Origin: Coprinopsis marcescibilis | Lineage: Eukaryota; Basidiomycota; Agaricomycetes; Agaricales; Psathyrellaceae | Length of the DNA stretch: 64,000 nt | Assembly (NCBI GenBank): GCA_004369085.1 | Contig: ML210265.1 | Coordinates: 1-64,000 of the forward strand | Direction of reading: 5' to 3' | Shown here: positions 52,966 through 64,000 of the stretch, one piece after another | Numbering within the stretch: position 1 is the first letter of the stretch | Layout: each line of letters begins with the position of its first letter | Translations under genes and position numbers: made by a program | Notes under the pieces: generated by a model | What the model was told of the DNA's origin: nothing | Seen by the model: only the letters and a program-made list of their open reading frames with translations | Databases searched by the model: none

Positions 52966-55900
52966 TTATACAGTAAGCGGCTTCGCTTCCTTTTGAGCTA
53001 CCCACCGAGGAGGATTTAGTCAAGATGAAACACAACAAAGAGGCAATACACATACCCATTGTAATGCGATCGCCCAGCGACAGAGCTATACCCTGTGTCT
53101 TGGCACGAATGCGGACATGTCCAGTCACAGTTCCCAGCTCGGTACGCTCCACGCTCAGATTCGCCAAAGCATCCTCACCTGGCAGGTCGAATTGTATGTC
53201 AGTGTTGTTAAAATAGAGAAACGGTAATGAACAACGCACCAAACAGACTGCGTGCATACATGTTGGCAGAAAGGAAATCGCAGTCGCCTGATGTGGCACC
53301 TTCAGGGGTCAGACACGACATGTTGGTAACCTTCATGACGTGGTTTAGGTATTCTCGGGGATCGCTAAGCACAACCACTCAGCAACTGTCCAAAAGCGCA
53401 AATTACAAGAAAGACGCTTACGATATAGGCGAGTTGACGTTAACCCTATTCTCCCACTCGAACTCGGTCCACATGCTTCTGAACTAAAAGTTTTGTCTTT
53501 ATCAGTTTCGGGTAGAATATATGCGCTGGGAAAGCACAGTACTCACTTGGGCCTCATTGCAATAGGCAGGTTTGATGTAATCCATAATATCGATATGGAT
53601 ATCATTCAAGATCACACACGATTCGCCCATATTCGGTCCTTCCCAAAGGATGCTACCAAAGATAACACCAGTCTCAGTCGACGAGACCTTGATAGTTGCC
53701 TTGATACTCTGGAATCCATGGGGTGCGATGGTGAAGACAGATGGACGCTCTACGATCTTAAGGTCCCCAAGGGTCGCAAAGTCGATGCAGAGGTTCTGCA
53801 GGGTGTTCGGCGTTTGGTTGACAAGAAGGACGTCTAGATGGGAAGAGTGTCAACATCAACTGTGCGGAAATTGGTAAGCGAGGCAGGCTCACCCAAGAGG
53901 ATATCAAAGCCGTGCATCTTGACAAAGGCTTCAGCATAGATGGGATCGGAGAAGCCAGTAAGCTGCGAGATCCTACTCAGGTTAGACATGAAGTCTTCCT
54001 GTGTCTCTGCGGAACCCGTCGCTTTGCTGACATCCTCATCATACTACCAACAGGATTAGCAACAATCGACATGGCAAGACAATCGACATACATCAATACC
54101 ATCATCAGCAACCCGTTTGGAGAACTGTCTGAACGAGAGCAAATCGTCTACTTGCACCAGAACCTTCTTGGTCGTTTCTTTCTCTTTCTTCTCTGCAGCG
54201 CGTTTCTATTCAATTTCCAAGATTTAATGAATTTAAAGTGAATACGGATGTAAGGGAAGCAAACAAATACCTCTTGAGCAGTCAACATCTTCGTAAATGC
54301 GGCTTGGGTATCGTCCAAGAATGCTTCGTGGGCATCCTTGCTGGTATTCAGCTCGCTCAACGTTTGGATGCAGTTCATGATACGCTCGTTGGAATCTTCG
54401 TCAATCTGAACTGTCACAAACTTGGATTGACCAACTCGAATGATAGAGGTCATGATGAGCATCGCCTATCATGACGAGTCAGGGATTACAGCTAAACAAA
54501 GAAGCATTAAATGAAGACCAACCTCAGCACGAAGGATGTTCGAAATCGCCACATCCTTTGAAACGTCCGCAAATCTCAATATCAGTTTGGTCAACGCAGA
54601 CGCCAAAACAGTGCCTGTGAAGAAATCTCCACCAAGGATGAGAGCTACGGAAGGGCAGTCAGCACCTCTTTCGCTCTGGACTGTCAAGAGACAGGGACTT
54701 ACTTCGTAAAGGCGGTTTAGATGCAGCCTTGACAGCCTCCAACCTCGCATTGGCAGACGAGGTCGAAAACGCAGTCTCCGTGGCATAGGTTCCATCAGCC
54801 AATACCCTTGGCTTCGTCGACACGGCCCTTTCCTTCTCCTTCTCCTTATCCTCGCCCTCCTCACCGGCTGGGCCACTCGCCTCGTCCAACAGCTTCTGCT
54901 CGCTGGCCAAAATGGGTATCTCACCCAACACTTTCCTCACCTCGCGCATAGCCTCCTGGATGTTATCCACACCCTCCGTGTACTCTCCTATAATCCAGAG
55001 CACGCCTCGGAAGACCTTTCCAGACTTGACCTCGGGGAGGGTGCTGATGAGCTTGGAAGTAATGGCGGAGCGCAGGTGGGGGAACTTTTCGACGACTTCA
55101 CGCACGAATGAGACGACGTCGAGTGCGCTGGGGTTGTTTGAGTCGCCGAGGAAGTCCATGAGGGCGTGGACGACGCTGGCTGCAACCTCACTGAATTTGA
55201 TGGCAGTGATGTGAATAGATTGGATGAGCAGTTGTCGGTATTCTGGAGACTAAGACACAGGTCCACGTTAGATTTATGTATACGAACGAGGAAGAAAGTG
55301 TATGTACCTTCTCCGCATCGGATTCTTGGGTACGCTGTAATTGCTTTTTGAGGAACAGGACGACATCTTCAACGTTGCGGCTGGAGGTCATGCTCATGAC
55401 GATGTTGACGGCCTTGCGGCGAACCTCAATATCAGTGCTGTACAAGAGAGTCTCTTGTGAGTACGCATCGGGGACAAGAACCAACAAAGAAGAATACACA
55501 CCTGTGCGACAAGGTCTGCAGTACGTCCATGATCAGCCCATCAAAGACGTGATCATGTTTAGCATGGAGGCTTTCAAGGCGGTCGAGGACGATGAGCTTG
55601 ACGTTATTGTCAGACTCCTTGATGACGAGGTTGATGAAGGAGGATGCGGCGGCTGAGGTGTCCAATGAGTATATCTTCCATTCAAGCAGGAAACAACGTC
55701 TTACCTTTGACTGCGGCAGGGTTCTGTGTGAGGGAGGTCAATGTCGTTGCGGCCTCGTACTTGACTGCATGTGATGATGCATTCAGAAGTTCAAAGATAG
55801 CACGGATGTAGCGGGCCTAAAGCAACATCGTTAGTACTCATGGCTGACGTTGGATCCGAAGAACAGGTCCTACACGATGTGCGGTTTCACCCTTGCAATC

Positions 55901-56819
55901 CAACCTAATCACTTCGATGATGCTCATTTGCAACGCCTCGTCCAGCCCTCCGACGTTATCACCGAGACCCAGGATGTACTCCACCGCCTTGTCCCTCGCC
56001 GCATGCGCCAAAAATACGAAGGCATTCCGCTTGCATGCAGCATCGGTTTCAGCGCCGAGGAACGCGGTCATAAGCTCTGCAGCATCCGGAATAAGATTCT
56101 CAAACTCCCTGTAGATGGAGTACAGAGCGAACACTGCGTTCTTGCGGACGTAGGAGTGGCGATGTTCGAGGCAGGAGCGGCAGGTAGGGATGAGCGGTTC
56201 TAGGAGTTCGGCGTCTTTGGAGATTTTTTGCAGAAATCGCAGGGTTGCGCCGCGAATGTATTCGTTAGGGTGTTGCTGATGTTCTCATTAGTGCCTTCTG
56301 TATGCAATTGGGGAATATAGGGACATACGAGGTCGTTACGGATTGCATTTCTGTGTATAGGTGATCAGGATATGGTGGCCGATGGGATGTTTATTGGTAC
56401 TCACACCACGAGAATCATCTCCTGCTTCAGCTTCCCATTTTCGTCGTACTTTGGACAGACCTCCCAGTAGAAATGCAACAGCTTCTTGAGCTGTTTGTTC
56501 TTGGAAGGCAACACATATTGGATAATTGGCATCATTAGCGTTGGCTGTATTCATTTAACCCATTTCAAAGCAATACGATATCATCCAACACATATCCAGA
56601 CGGTTCCAATACAGAGTTAACCTAGAGAAACGCAGAGAAACAGAGTAAACGCGCCTGAGGGTTGCCATTGATAGTCGCGATGATGATCTTGCGCAACGTG
56701 TCGAATTTGACGTCGTCCGAGCCCTTTTCGAGTCCTGAACGAAGCTCGCTGACTGAAGGAGTCTCGGCTCCTGATTCAAAGACCACAGTGTAGCAGGTCG
56801 CATCTTGAGAAGCCGCCAT
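52966..56819 (-). CDS. Coatomer subunit beta (beta-COP)
   Basis: A subunit of the COPI coat on Golgi-derived vesicles that works in retrograde Golgi-to-ER transport; cytosolic and membrane-recruited by Arf1. It starts [17 protein letters not shown] at 56819 and runs through about 14 exons to TAA at 52966-52968, around 950 aa as expected. The N-terminal part is a helical-repeat solenoid, for example [36 protein letters not shown] and [18 protein letters not shown] charged linker ([20 protein letters not shown]) precedes the C-terminal appendage. The end [20 protein letters not shown] is completed across the last intron by [11 protein letters not shown]. The start lies 207 bp from the divergent SCI1-like gene. 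Confidence 0.96.
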
Positions 56820-57026
56820 CGTGTCTCCTGAAAGCCAGGAAGCGTGAAGATATCGAGAGTTGTAGAGTGCGCCCAAGCCAGCCCGGCGGACACGTTAATT
56901 CTGGCCCCTGCCAATCGTGAGAAATCATTCCACGAATGGTCCCCGGCAATGTCGGCATCGGTTGTGGAAGGTTGCACGTTCGAACCCTGCCAGTTATTGT
57001 CATTAGGTCGCACCTGCAGCTTCACC
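56820..57026. promoter_or_regulatory. Bidirectional promoter, beta-COP / SCI1-like
   Basis: Only 207 bp separate the two divergent ATGs. No TATA box is seen. Confidence 0.5.
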
Positions 57027-58356
57027 ATGCCTTCTCGTCGCTCGGCTTCACCACATAGAGAACATGGGAGCCATAGGTCAAGAGGGAAATCCAGTGAAAG
57101 AACTAGAAACCGCTCCAGGGACCGTCGTAGGTCACGGTCAAGAACGAGGTCAAGGTCCCCAGAGCGTGCAGTCGAATTGCCTTTCAATGCCCAACCCATA
57201 TCCGAGAAGGATTACTTCCAAAAGAGCGACGAGTTCAGACTGTGGCTTAGAGAGGAGAAGGATAGAGTGAGTTTTCATTTTTCTGTTCTCTCGGTTCATC
57301 ACAGTCAACATGTGTCATTTGCCCCAGTATTTCGACGAACTCTCTGGAGACAAAGCAAGAAGGTAAGTTCTGCCCCATAACTGAAAAGTCAACTCTCATG
57401 ATAAAGCAGCTACTTTCGAAAGTTTGTAAAGGTGTGCATCTGTCTGCCTTGGTCTGGCCAGAACTCCTTGAACTCATGCTTCCTTCTCGTTTGACAGGCG
57501 TGGAACAGAGGCAAGCTCTCAAGTACGCGTATATTTTATCCACCTGGATCCATCTCACAACTATTATTCTTTCTTTGCAGAGAAGCACTATAGAGGCATT
57601 GAGCCTGGCTCCGTAACAGCCACCACGAACACTTCCTACAAATGGTCTTTCGCCGCCAACTCCAACGCCTCGGAAGGAAATGCCCTTCGCGCTGCCCGAG
57701 AAGAAGTCGGAGCAGCAACCTATGGCCGCTCAGCACGCTACTACAACGATGATGATGACGACGAAGTTGATATTCCTGCCCGACCCAGCGGGAGTCGTTC
57801 CAGTCGCCCTCTAGGTCCTACTCTCCCAACGGCAGCCGATCTCACACTCGCCCGCGAGCTCAACGCAGAGCAAGCAGACGAACTACGAGCTTATAAACGC
57901 AAGCGAGAAAAAAAGGAGGCTAAAGACCGTGTTGAGGATATGGTTGGTCCCAAACCAGTTGGAAGAGAGGCCATGTTGGAGAAGAAGCAAGCCAAGAGGG
58001 AGAACGACCGGGCTTTCAGGGAAGGCGGAGACGAAGGTCTGGAGGTCGATGAAGACACGCTTATGGGAGGCGGTGACAGTTTCAAGGCACAGTAGGTCTC
58101 ATCGTCGATCCCAGTTTTTGTTCCGCGCTTGATGAGATATTTAGGCTGGCGCGACGCGATGCCGCGAAACGTAGATGGCAAGACAAGCGCACGCCTGATG
58201 ACACAGTTGCCCAGGAGCGAGGAGTCCAACGCCGAGAGAAAGAAAAGGCACTTCTGTTCTTGGCTGCACTTGGAAAGACTCGTATATTGACAAAATATTT
58301 TTCCACAGGCGACTATGGACATGTTCCAGCAACTGGCCAAACAGAGATTCGGTTAA
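57027..58356 (+). CDS. RS-rich nuclear protein, SCI1-like
   Basis: The start MPSRRSASPHREHGSHRSRG opens an Arg-Ser-rich region of about 50 residues, suggesting a nuclear or splicing-speckle location. The conserved core follows over several short exons: SEKDYFQKSDEFRLWLREEK, YFDELSGDKARSYFRKFVKA, WNRGKLSKKHYRGI. This matches the family of plant Style Cell-cycle Inhibitor 1 and its poorly known animal and fungal relatives. The C-terminal half is charged and helical (AKDRVEDMVGPKPVGREAML), and the last exon gives ATMDMFQQLAKQRFG before TAA at 58354-58356. To reach that exon in frame, the last intron (58248-58308) must use a GC donor, which is unusual. Molecular role unknown. Confidence 0.8.
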
Positions 58357-58757
58357 TAGCTTCCGTGCTTGTTCCATCCCCATGACCTTCAATTTCTGTA
58401 TCAGCATGTCATTCCGAGTGCAGACGCTTGGTCATGATATTATACATCTGCGCCATGACACCTATTTTCAGATATACGACGCCATTCATGTTCAGAGAGC
58501 TGCCTTGGGCAATGGTCAACGGACAAGTGGAAAGCTCCGCTCACTGTACTGCTATGTCTCCGCCGTCCGGGCAGAGCGGTTTGCGCCGAGCTTGGTCATA
58601 ACCACATCCCATCACATGATTTGATGCTCACCAAGCATCGCGAAATCAGTGGGACGGGTTTATTTGCTAGCTATAAAACACTGGTTGTTGCTCCTCAGAC
58701 CTCAACCTTTATATCTCATTTAAATCCTTCATCCTCCAAACAAGCACCACTAACACC
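58357..58757. promoter_or_regulatory. Spacer with thioredoxin 1 promoter
   Basis: TATAAA at 58672-58677, about 85 nt before the ATG of thioredoxin 1. Nothing else is seen. Confidence 0.5.
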
Positions 58758-59311
58758 ATGGGCGTCGAAGCTATCACCTCTCATGAACAATTCAAGGCCC
58801 TTGTGCGTCTCAAACATTCATGGTTTGTTCCAATACGCCGGAAACAAATCGCTTCGAATTGCAGTTAACCTACAACTCTTATCTATTCTAGATCAACGGC
58901 GACAAGCCCGTTATTGTGGACTTCTGGGCTACCTGGTGTGGCCCTTGCAAAGTCATTTCGCCCATCTTCGAGAAGCTCTCCGCTGGTGTTGAAAACGTTG
59001 GATTCTACAAGGTGGATGTAGACAGCCAGCCCGAGATCTCGCAGGAAGCCGGTGTCCGCGCGGTTCGTATCGCCGTTTAACTTCCTTTTGTCTGCCAATA
59101 TTCACTCGTTGTTTTCTTCAAACATAGATGCCCACCTTCTTCCTGTACAAGGGTGGTGTCAAGATTGGCGAAGTTGTTGGCGCCAACCCTGCTCTGCTCG
59201 AGGTAAGTGTTCCAGAGGATATGTTTCACCCGTACCCAGTCATACTCCACCCCGATTTATTTCAACACATGCTCACTCTTGCGCCTACAGAAACTCATCG
59301 CCCAAGCATGA
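58758..59311 (+). CDS. Thioredoxin, tandem copy 1 (canonical)
   Basis: A cytosolic protein-disulfide reductase, recycled by thioredoxin reductase and NADPH. Four exons of 45, 171, 75 and 21 nt (58758-58802, 58892-59062, 59128-59202, 59291-59311) give 103 aa. The active site WCGPC is in VDFWATWCGPCKVISPI. The cis-proline lies in MPTFFLYKGG and the end is KLIAQA. Every expected thioredoxin-fold element is present. It is the most conventional of the three and likely the housekeeping copy. Confidence 0.96.
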
Positions 59312-59753
59312 TCACTTCAATTGACACGCACCACGCACACGCTTTCCAAATAAACCATCATCGATTATGTTATTTTGTTGTGTCGCCACGCTATTGTATC
59401 TCATAGTCGCTCTAACGAACAACGAAGCCAATGCAAATCTAACTTTCACCTATTCCCGCCGTCAGCAAAAATCCTCAGCTGCGTGACGTCATTTCAACTC
59501 GTCGATCTCCTGTCTTCAATCCTGTCACCGCCACAGCCGACAGGGAAGTCCGAATATCTTCCCTCACCCATCTATGTAATTGAATTCGGATTCGTCGGCG
59601 AGCTTATGCATCTCGTCACATGTGCATGTCTACCATCATCAAGTATTTCCTATAAAGCTAGGCTCACCCTACCTTGCCCGCGGTAAGTGCCTCTGTACCC
59701 TCATCGATCTCTTTCTCTTTCTACTGCAGTTTTACCTTATCAACTCGTGCATC
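59312..59753. promoter_or_regulatory. Spacer with thioredoxin 2 promoter
   Basis: TATAAA at 59651-59656, about 100 nt before the ATG of thioredoxin 2. No gene is seen. Confidence 0.45.
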
Positions 59754-60370
59754 ATGGTTCATCCTATCACCTCCCTCGAGGAATTCCGAACCGTGGTACG
59801 TCATCCAGCTGCCGACCTTCGACCCTGGATCTTCCGAGCACGAGCGCTTTCCACTTAACTCAACCATCTCTTATCATAATCTAGATCTCCAGCGGCCAGC
59901 CTGTCGTTATCGATTATTGGGCAACCTGGTGTGGACCGTGCAGGGTTATCTCGCCCATCTTTGAGGGGTTTGCGACCAAGTTTGGCGACGTCGGCTTCTA
60001 CAAAGTGGATGTAGACACGCAGGAGGCGATCAGTCAGGAAGTTGGCATTAGGGCTGTGGGTCACTTTCTTTATGAAACATCTGGCCAGGGCAACTGCAGA
60101 TGGTCCCTGGCAAGGCGTGAATGTTCGAAATTCTGGTGATTGACCCAGTGATGCACGCAGATGCCGACATTTCATTTGTACGTAAAGGGTAACAAGGAGG
60201 GCGAGCTGGTTGGTGCCAACCCAGTTGGGCTTGAGGTTCGTACATCTTCAATCTTCACCTACATTTTCCCTTTCGTACATATACTACAACATGGAGATTA
60301 CACAACTCACTTTCCCATTTTTCGTTCCCGCATACAGGCCCTCCTCAACAAGGCCAATACGTTCGTATGA
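59754..60370 (+). CDS. Thioredoxin, tandem copy 2
   Basis: Same exon plan as copy 1: 42, 171, 75 and 33 nt (59754-59795, 59885-60055, 60161-60235, 60338-60370), 106 aa. The start is MVHPITSLEEFRTV. The active site is canonical: VIDYWATWCGPCRVISPI. The cis-proline is in MPTFHLYVKGN. The final exon is longer and ends ALLNKANTFV. It arose by tandem duplication with its neighbours and should be active as a thioredoxin. Confidence 0.94.
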
Positions 60371-61054
60371 TCACGTTGAACACCCGCACCACAGCCAACT
60401 TGTTCTATCCGATTCCATCGATCTTCTTGCACCTTCCCGGTGACAATCCAACTGTTCAATTGTACTATTCCTAGTAGTCCAAGCCAAATCAATGTATTTT
60501 TGTCCTATCGATTACCTTCGATTGCCCTCTTTCGCTCCGCCAAAACTCCTACGAGCCTGAACCTGAGCCTTGAATCCGTAGCACCTGAATGACGGCATCC
60601 CGGTAACACCTCTATCCAGTCATCAACGTAGGCATTAGCATCTTCCATCATCACCGTGACGAGCTTCCAGCCTCGAGGCGCAGCCCTACGTACACCGTCT
60701 TACAGCATTGCTGGGTTCCAAACGAATGTACCTTCCGATTCGGTAAGCTTGGTCAGTGGATATCGCCACCTCGTCAAGCAATTGCGACTGCAGCCATTTG
60801 AATGAAATCAGTCTCGCGACTGAATCGCTATAAAACTGCTCACCTCTATGTTGCGTGCTTTTGCACTTCTGGATTTCTTGCTTTCTCCATCTCCAACTTT
60901 CCTGAATCAGCTCGGTTTTGTTTCCGTTTTTCACTTGCATTTAGCGCGATATTCGTTCAGCCAACGCCACCGGCTTTAATCACACTAGTACTCTCACAAT
61001 CAATCCCATCGGATTCCTTAAGCTCTGCGCAGCAGCTAAACCCTTATCGTGACC
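60371..61054. promoter_or_regulatory. Spacer with thioredoxin 3 promoter
   Basis: TATAAA at 60829-60834 lies about 220 nt before the ATG of copy 3, which implies a long leader or a different start of transcription. No gene is seen. Confidence 0.4.
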
Positions 61055-61587
61055 ATGCCCGTGCACGCAATCACTTCCCCAGAGCAGCTGAAAGACCTCG
61101 TGAGTACCAAGCTTTCTATTTTTGAGTTTGATGTACGGATCTTATAGTAAGCGTTAACCAAAAGTAATATTCTTCCCTTTCACAAATGTGTTAGATCACA
61201 AGCGGCAAGCCTGCGCTTATTGACTTTTGGGCAACATGGTGTGGGGCCTGCGCCGTTATGAGTCCAATCTTCGAGTACCTCTCGACGAAGACAAATAAGA
61301 TCGGGTTTTATTCGGTGGATATCGACGCGCAAAAGCATATCGCAGAGGCTGTTGGGATTCGTTCGGTGTGTCTCTCTTGTGTCTGCTGTGGGAATGGGAA
61401 TTTGGAACTGACGTTGGTATGATTAGACGCCGACGTTCATTTTCTTCTCGGGAGGTGACAAGCGAGAAGAAATTGTTGGGGCTGATCCAGCCGCTCTAGA
61501 GGTTAGCTCTTGCCATCTCTGCCCCATTGTCTTACATGACATTAACCCCAGTCCCAACAGAGAATCATCAAAACCTTCAAGTCATGA
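61055..61587 (+). CDS. Thioredoxin-like protein, tandem copy 3, atypical WCGAC site
   Basis: Exons of 45, 171, 75 and 27 nt (61055-61099, 61195-61365, 61427-61501, 61561-61587) give 105 aa, in the same plan as copies 1 and 2. The active site reads FWATWCGACAVMSPI: both cysteines are kept, but the proline between them is alanine. The residue before the cis-proline is threonine (TPTFIFFSGG) where the sister copies have methionine. The frame is intact through RIIKTFKS. In the family the CxxC dipeptide sets redox potential, so this copy may differ in potential or partner rather than be dead; that is inference. Confidence 0.92.
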
Positions 61588-62162
61588 ACCACGATTAACG
61601 ACCTTACTCGCATATTGCATTATCATCTTCTTGGCATTCTTTCAAGTCCATCCTCATTCGCATTACTAGTTCATCGATCATCAATTCACCATTACCATTC
61701 ATCCATCTATACTATGCATTGTTTACATTCCAGAGTGTATGTCATAGAGACTGTATAATACTAGCTAATCGCTGCTTGTCATCTGCTTGATTCGGTAGAA
61801 TAAGCGCCCGACGGATTCGGTTCTATCGGGGCTTCAGCGGCCTTTGGACGTTTTGAGGCTAGTGAACACTGTTCAGAACGACACGGAAAGGAGTCCAAAT
61901 GAGTATGGCACGGTCACATGTTGACAGAAACTGGAAATGTTCGACGCCACCGTCCCCGGGCTACCTGGGTCCTGTTTTACTCTGCGAGATACCTAGTTCC
62001 CAAACAAAAAATTCAAGACGAGGACGGCGAGTCATGCACGAGCTAAATATAATAGATCCAAGAAAAAAGTACAGACAGATACTAGATAGAAACACGGATA
62101 TACATACCCACTAGATCGGCAAGGATACATACTTAAATAATACAAAGCCACAGCAACCTCCA
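61588..62162. other. Convergent spacer
   Basis: 3' regions of thioredoxin 3 (+) and the methyltransferase (-). No gene is seen. Confidence 0.35.
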
Positions 62163-63590
62163 CTACGCCCTGACCCATCCAATCTCGAACATCATATACG
62201 CATTCTCATCCGCACGTCCAACCCCTCCCCTTTTATTGATCTCCTCTGTCGTCAAAATCGCCAGCTTCCACGGGCCAACTCCATCTCCATCACAATCCGA
62301 CTCAGCACCTCTGTACCCAAACAGCTCATCCACGGTCTTATGTAACCCCTCGTGTCTGCCAGAATTCCGGACAGCGATGAAGAGCCAGAAAGTGCCTCCT
62401 CGATGCTCTTGGGTGGGTAGGCACAACAAGTTCCTCACACAGCCTTTGATCCACGTTGCATGCTCGGGTTCGTAGACCACATCTGTCCCCAGGATAACTT
62501 CAAACCGCTTGTCGAGGTATGGCGCACAATAATCAGGGTTTGCCCAATCGAGGGGGAGGACAGCGATAGGCGTCGAAGGGGATATCGATGGCGAAGGAGG
62601 AAAGTTCAGCTTGATGTTCAGCTTCAAGTTTTCGAGGACGTCGGGATGAAAATCAGTCGCCACGATTTCTGGCCGTTGGTTCGCGAGAAGCTTTGCAGCG
62701 GCGATGCTGGTAATGCCTGTTCCCGCCCCCAGCTCCAGAATTCTACGCGGGCTTGGACGACCAGGAGGACCACCAAAGTAGCTCGAAGGCGATGCGCAGA
62801 AGGATTCGCCGAAGATAATCGAGCTTCCCCAACTTTGAAGGCCGACAGAAGTATGATCCTCGAAGTTGAGTTGGTCATTGATTTCGACAGTGATGGGAGG
62901 AGATTTTTCTGCAGAGTCCTGAGAACCAGTCTGGAAAGTAAAGATTCGGGTGTAGGCTTCTTCCATTTCAGGGTCTTCGTCCTCCTGTTCGTTGATTTCC
63001 CCATTGCTAAAAGCAGACAGTAGGTCTAACGCTTCTTCGAGCAGCTCGGCTCTCGATACTTCAACGACTGGGTTGGCAATAAGCACCACGTCTCCGTCCT
63101 CCTCGTCCAAATCCTCCAGTTCAGCCCACTCCTCCGCCCTCGAGATAAACCCAGTCAACCATCGAACGGCAAACGCGCGTTCAAAAGGATCGGCCCGGAG
63201 GACATTAAGGGTCTTGCAGCGAGATTCCAAATCCACGACGCCAATGCTAAGTGCATCCCCGAGCGCACGTTCGTTATCGTTATCGTCTCCTTCCTCTTCA
63301 GCCGAAGCATAGCCCGAGTCAACAATGATCGGAGTGTCATATCCACGTTGGCTAAATGGAGATTTCTTGTTTTTCTTTGAGATGGGTGTGATGAATGTGC
63401 CCGACCTTGTCGCTGGAGTCGTTATCGGTGGAGGCGTGGTGTAAGATGTGGAGGGCGGTGAAGAGACTAGGACTCTAGGAAAGTAAATCCTTCTGAGATT
63501 TTCTAGGGATTCCTTGACTTGTAGCGTCGTGCAGTCTTCGACTAGCGTCTTGAGCGCCGGGAGACAGGTGGTTGGACTCGAGACTGACAT
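62163..63590 (-). CDS. Family-16 protein lysine methyltransferase, intronless
   Basis: A class I SAM-dependent methyltransferase of the METTL21/FAM86/Efm group, which modifies lysines on translation factors and chaperones. A single exon of 475 aa from ATG 63590 to a TAG. The N-terminal 200 residues hold a helical region and a low-complexity linker, as in the longer FAM86/Efm2-type members. The catalytic part includes QSWGSSIIFGESF, SAM-binding motif I RRILELGAGTGITSIAA, the acidic post-I VATDFHPDVLENLKLNI and LGTDVVYEPEH, the family's DxVY-like motif. The C-terminus ends YMMFEIGWVRA. It is the only long single-exon gene in a window of intron-rich genes. The target is unknown; translation elongation factor is a guess from the family. 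Confidence 0.87.
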   Translation of the reverse strand: MSVSSPTTCLPALKTLVEDCTTLQVKESLENLRRIYFPRVLVSSPPSTSYTTPPPITTPATRSGTFITPISKKNKKSPFSQRGYDTPIIVDSGYASAEEEGDDNDNERALGDALSIGVVDLESRCKTLNVLRADPFERAFAVRWLTGFISRAEEWAELEDLDEEDGDVVLIANPVVEVSRAELLEEALDLLSAFSNGEINEQEDEDPEMEEAYTRIFTFQTGSQDSAEKSPPITVEINDQLNFEDHTSVGLQSWGSSIIFGESFCASPSSYFGGPPGRPSPRRILELGAGTGITSIAAAKLLANQRPEIVATDFHPDVLENLKLNIKLNFPPSPSISPSTPIAVLPLDWANPDYCAPYLDKRFEVILGTDVVYEPEHATWIKGCVRNLLCLPTQEHRGGTFWLFIAVRNSGRHEGLHKTVDELFGYRGAESDCDGDGVGPWKLAILTTEEINKRGGVGRADENAYMMFEIGWVRA

Positions 63591-64000
63591 TCTATCGACA
63601 AGCTTTCGTCGTGCAAAAAAGAATAAATCGTGTAGCGAGCGTCGTTTCGTGTGGTGAGCTGGCCTCTACGTTGTTGATCGTATCGCTGGTTCTTCTATGT
63701 TTCTAGGTTCGTTAGAGTCTAATTTGAGCCTCTATTTGTTCTATGGTCGTGAGCGCCGTTGTTTGAAACCAAAAAAAATCTTCTATGGTCTATGTCGAAC
63801 GTCTAGTAGGAGCAAGCAGTAGAGAACCTGAATCCAATACGAATCCAGGTTCAGCGCGTATAATCCGGCATGGCGACTGTCGGTATTGGTGAAGATTATG
63901 GAAAGGTGAGAGAAGGAGGACAAGCTCGAGTCAGAAGCCAAGCTTGGTCCACGTTGTAGGAAGGAAAAATCAACGGAGAACCGTCCCGAACCAATAAATC
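63591..64000. promoter_or_regulatory. Upstream region of the methyltransferase
   Basis: 410 nt up to the window edge. I see no gene. Confidence 0.35.

Noticed and set aside
56960..57000. B-box-like ACGTTCGAACCCTGC in the beta-COP/SCI1-like promoter
   Set aside because: One T-stem mismatch and no acceptor stem partner upstream.

Overview
This window is nuclear DNA of a filamentous basidiomycete, most likely an Agaricomycete. The genes are densely interrupted by short introns of about 45-70 nt, many of them phase-aligned. The proteins are typically eukaryotic (beta-COP, Rvb2, mitochondrial uL2m, a PUF protein). It also carries a NACHT-ankyrin receptor of the type expanded in mushrooms. Nothing prokaryotic, no rRNA and no CRISPR was seen.

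Layout. 2.3-4.3 kb: a serine-rich orphan gene of uncertain 5' end. 5.0-7.6 kb: a ten-exon NRAMP metal transporter. 8.0-8.9 kb: three tandem tRNA-Asp(GUC) genes, each with a 12-13 nt intron. 9.1-10.7 kb (-): a Kv-beta-type aldo-keto reductase. 12.0-15.7 kb: Rvb2 (-) and mitochondrial uL2 (+), head to head over 304 bp. 16.1 kb (-): a small GON7-like protein. 16.9-20.4 kb (-): a NACHT-ankyrin NLR. 21.0-23.8 kb (-): an F-box-like paralog, called copy A here. 27.0-29.7 kb (-): a PUF RNA-binding protein.

29.7-45.0 kb is a 15-kb island without a supportable gene. It holds a palindromic AAACC-rich repeat and a complete non-autonomous DNA transposon with a TA target duplication and pogo-like ends. 45.0-49.1 kb (+): the large F-box-like paralog, copy B (1341 aa). 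53.0-56.8 kb (-): beta-COP, head to head with an SCI1-like RS-rich protein (+). 58.8-61.6 kb: three tandem thioredoxins with the same exon plan, the third with an altered WCGAC active site. 62.2-63.6 kb (-): an intronless family-16 methyltransferase.

Most of the window is ordinary housekeeping (translation, COPI traffic, chromatin remodelling, redox). The accessory interest lies in the NLR, the two paralogs of an apparently undescribed F-box-like family on either side of the gene-poor island, the thioredoxin array, the intron-bearing tRNA-Asp cluster, and probable GC-AG introns. Exon joins were worked out by eye from reading frame, splice dinucleotides and known family motifs. No alignment program or database was used.
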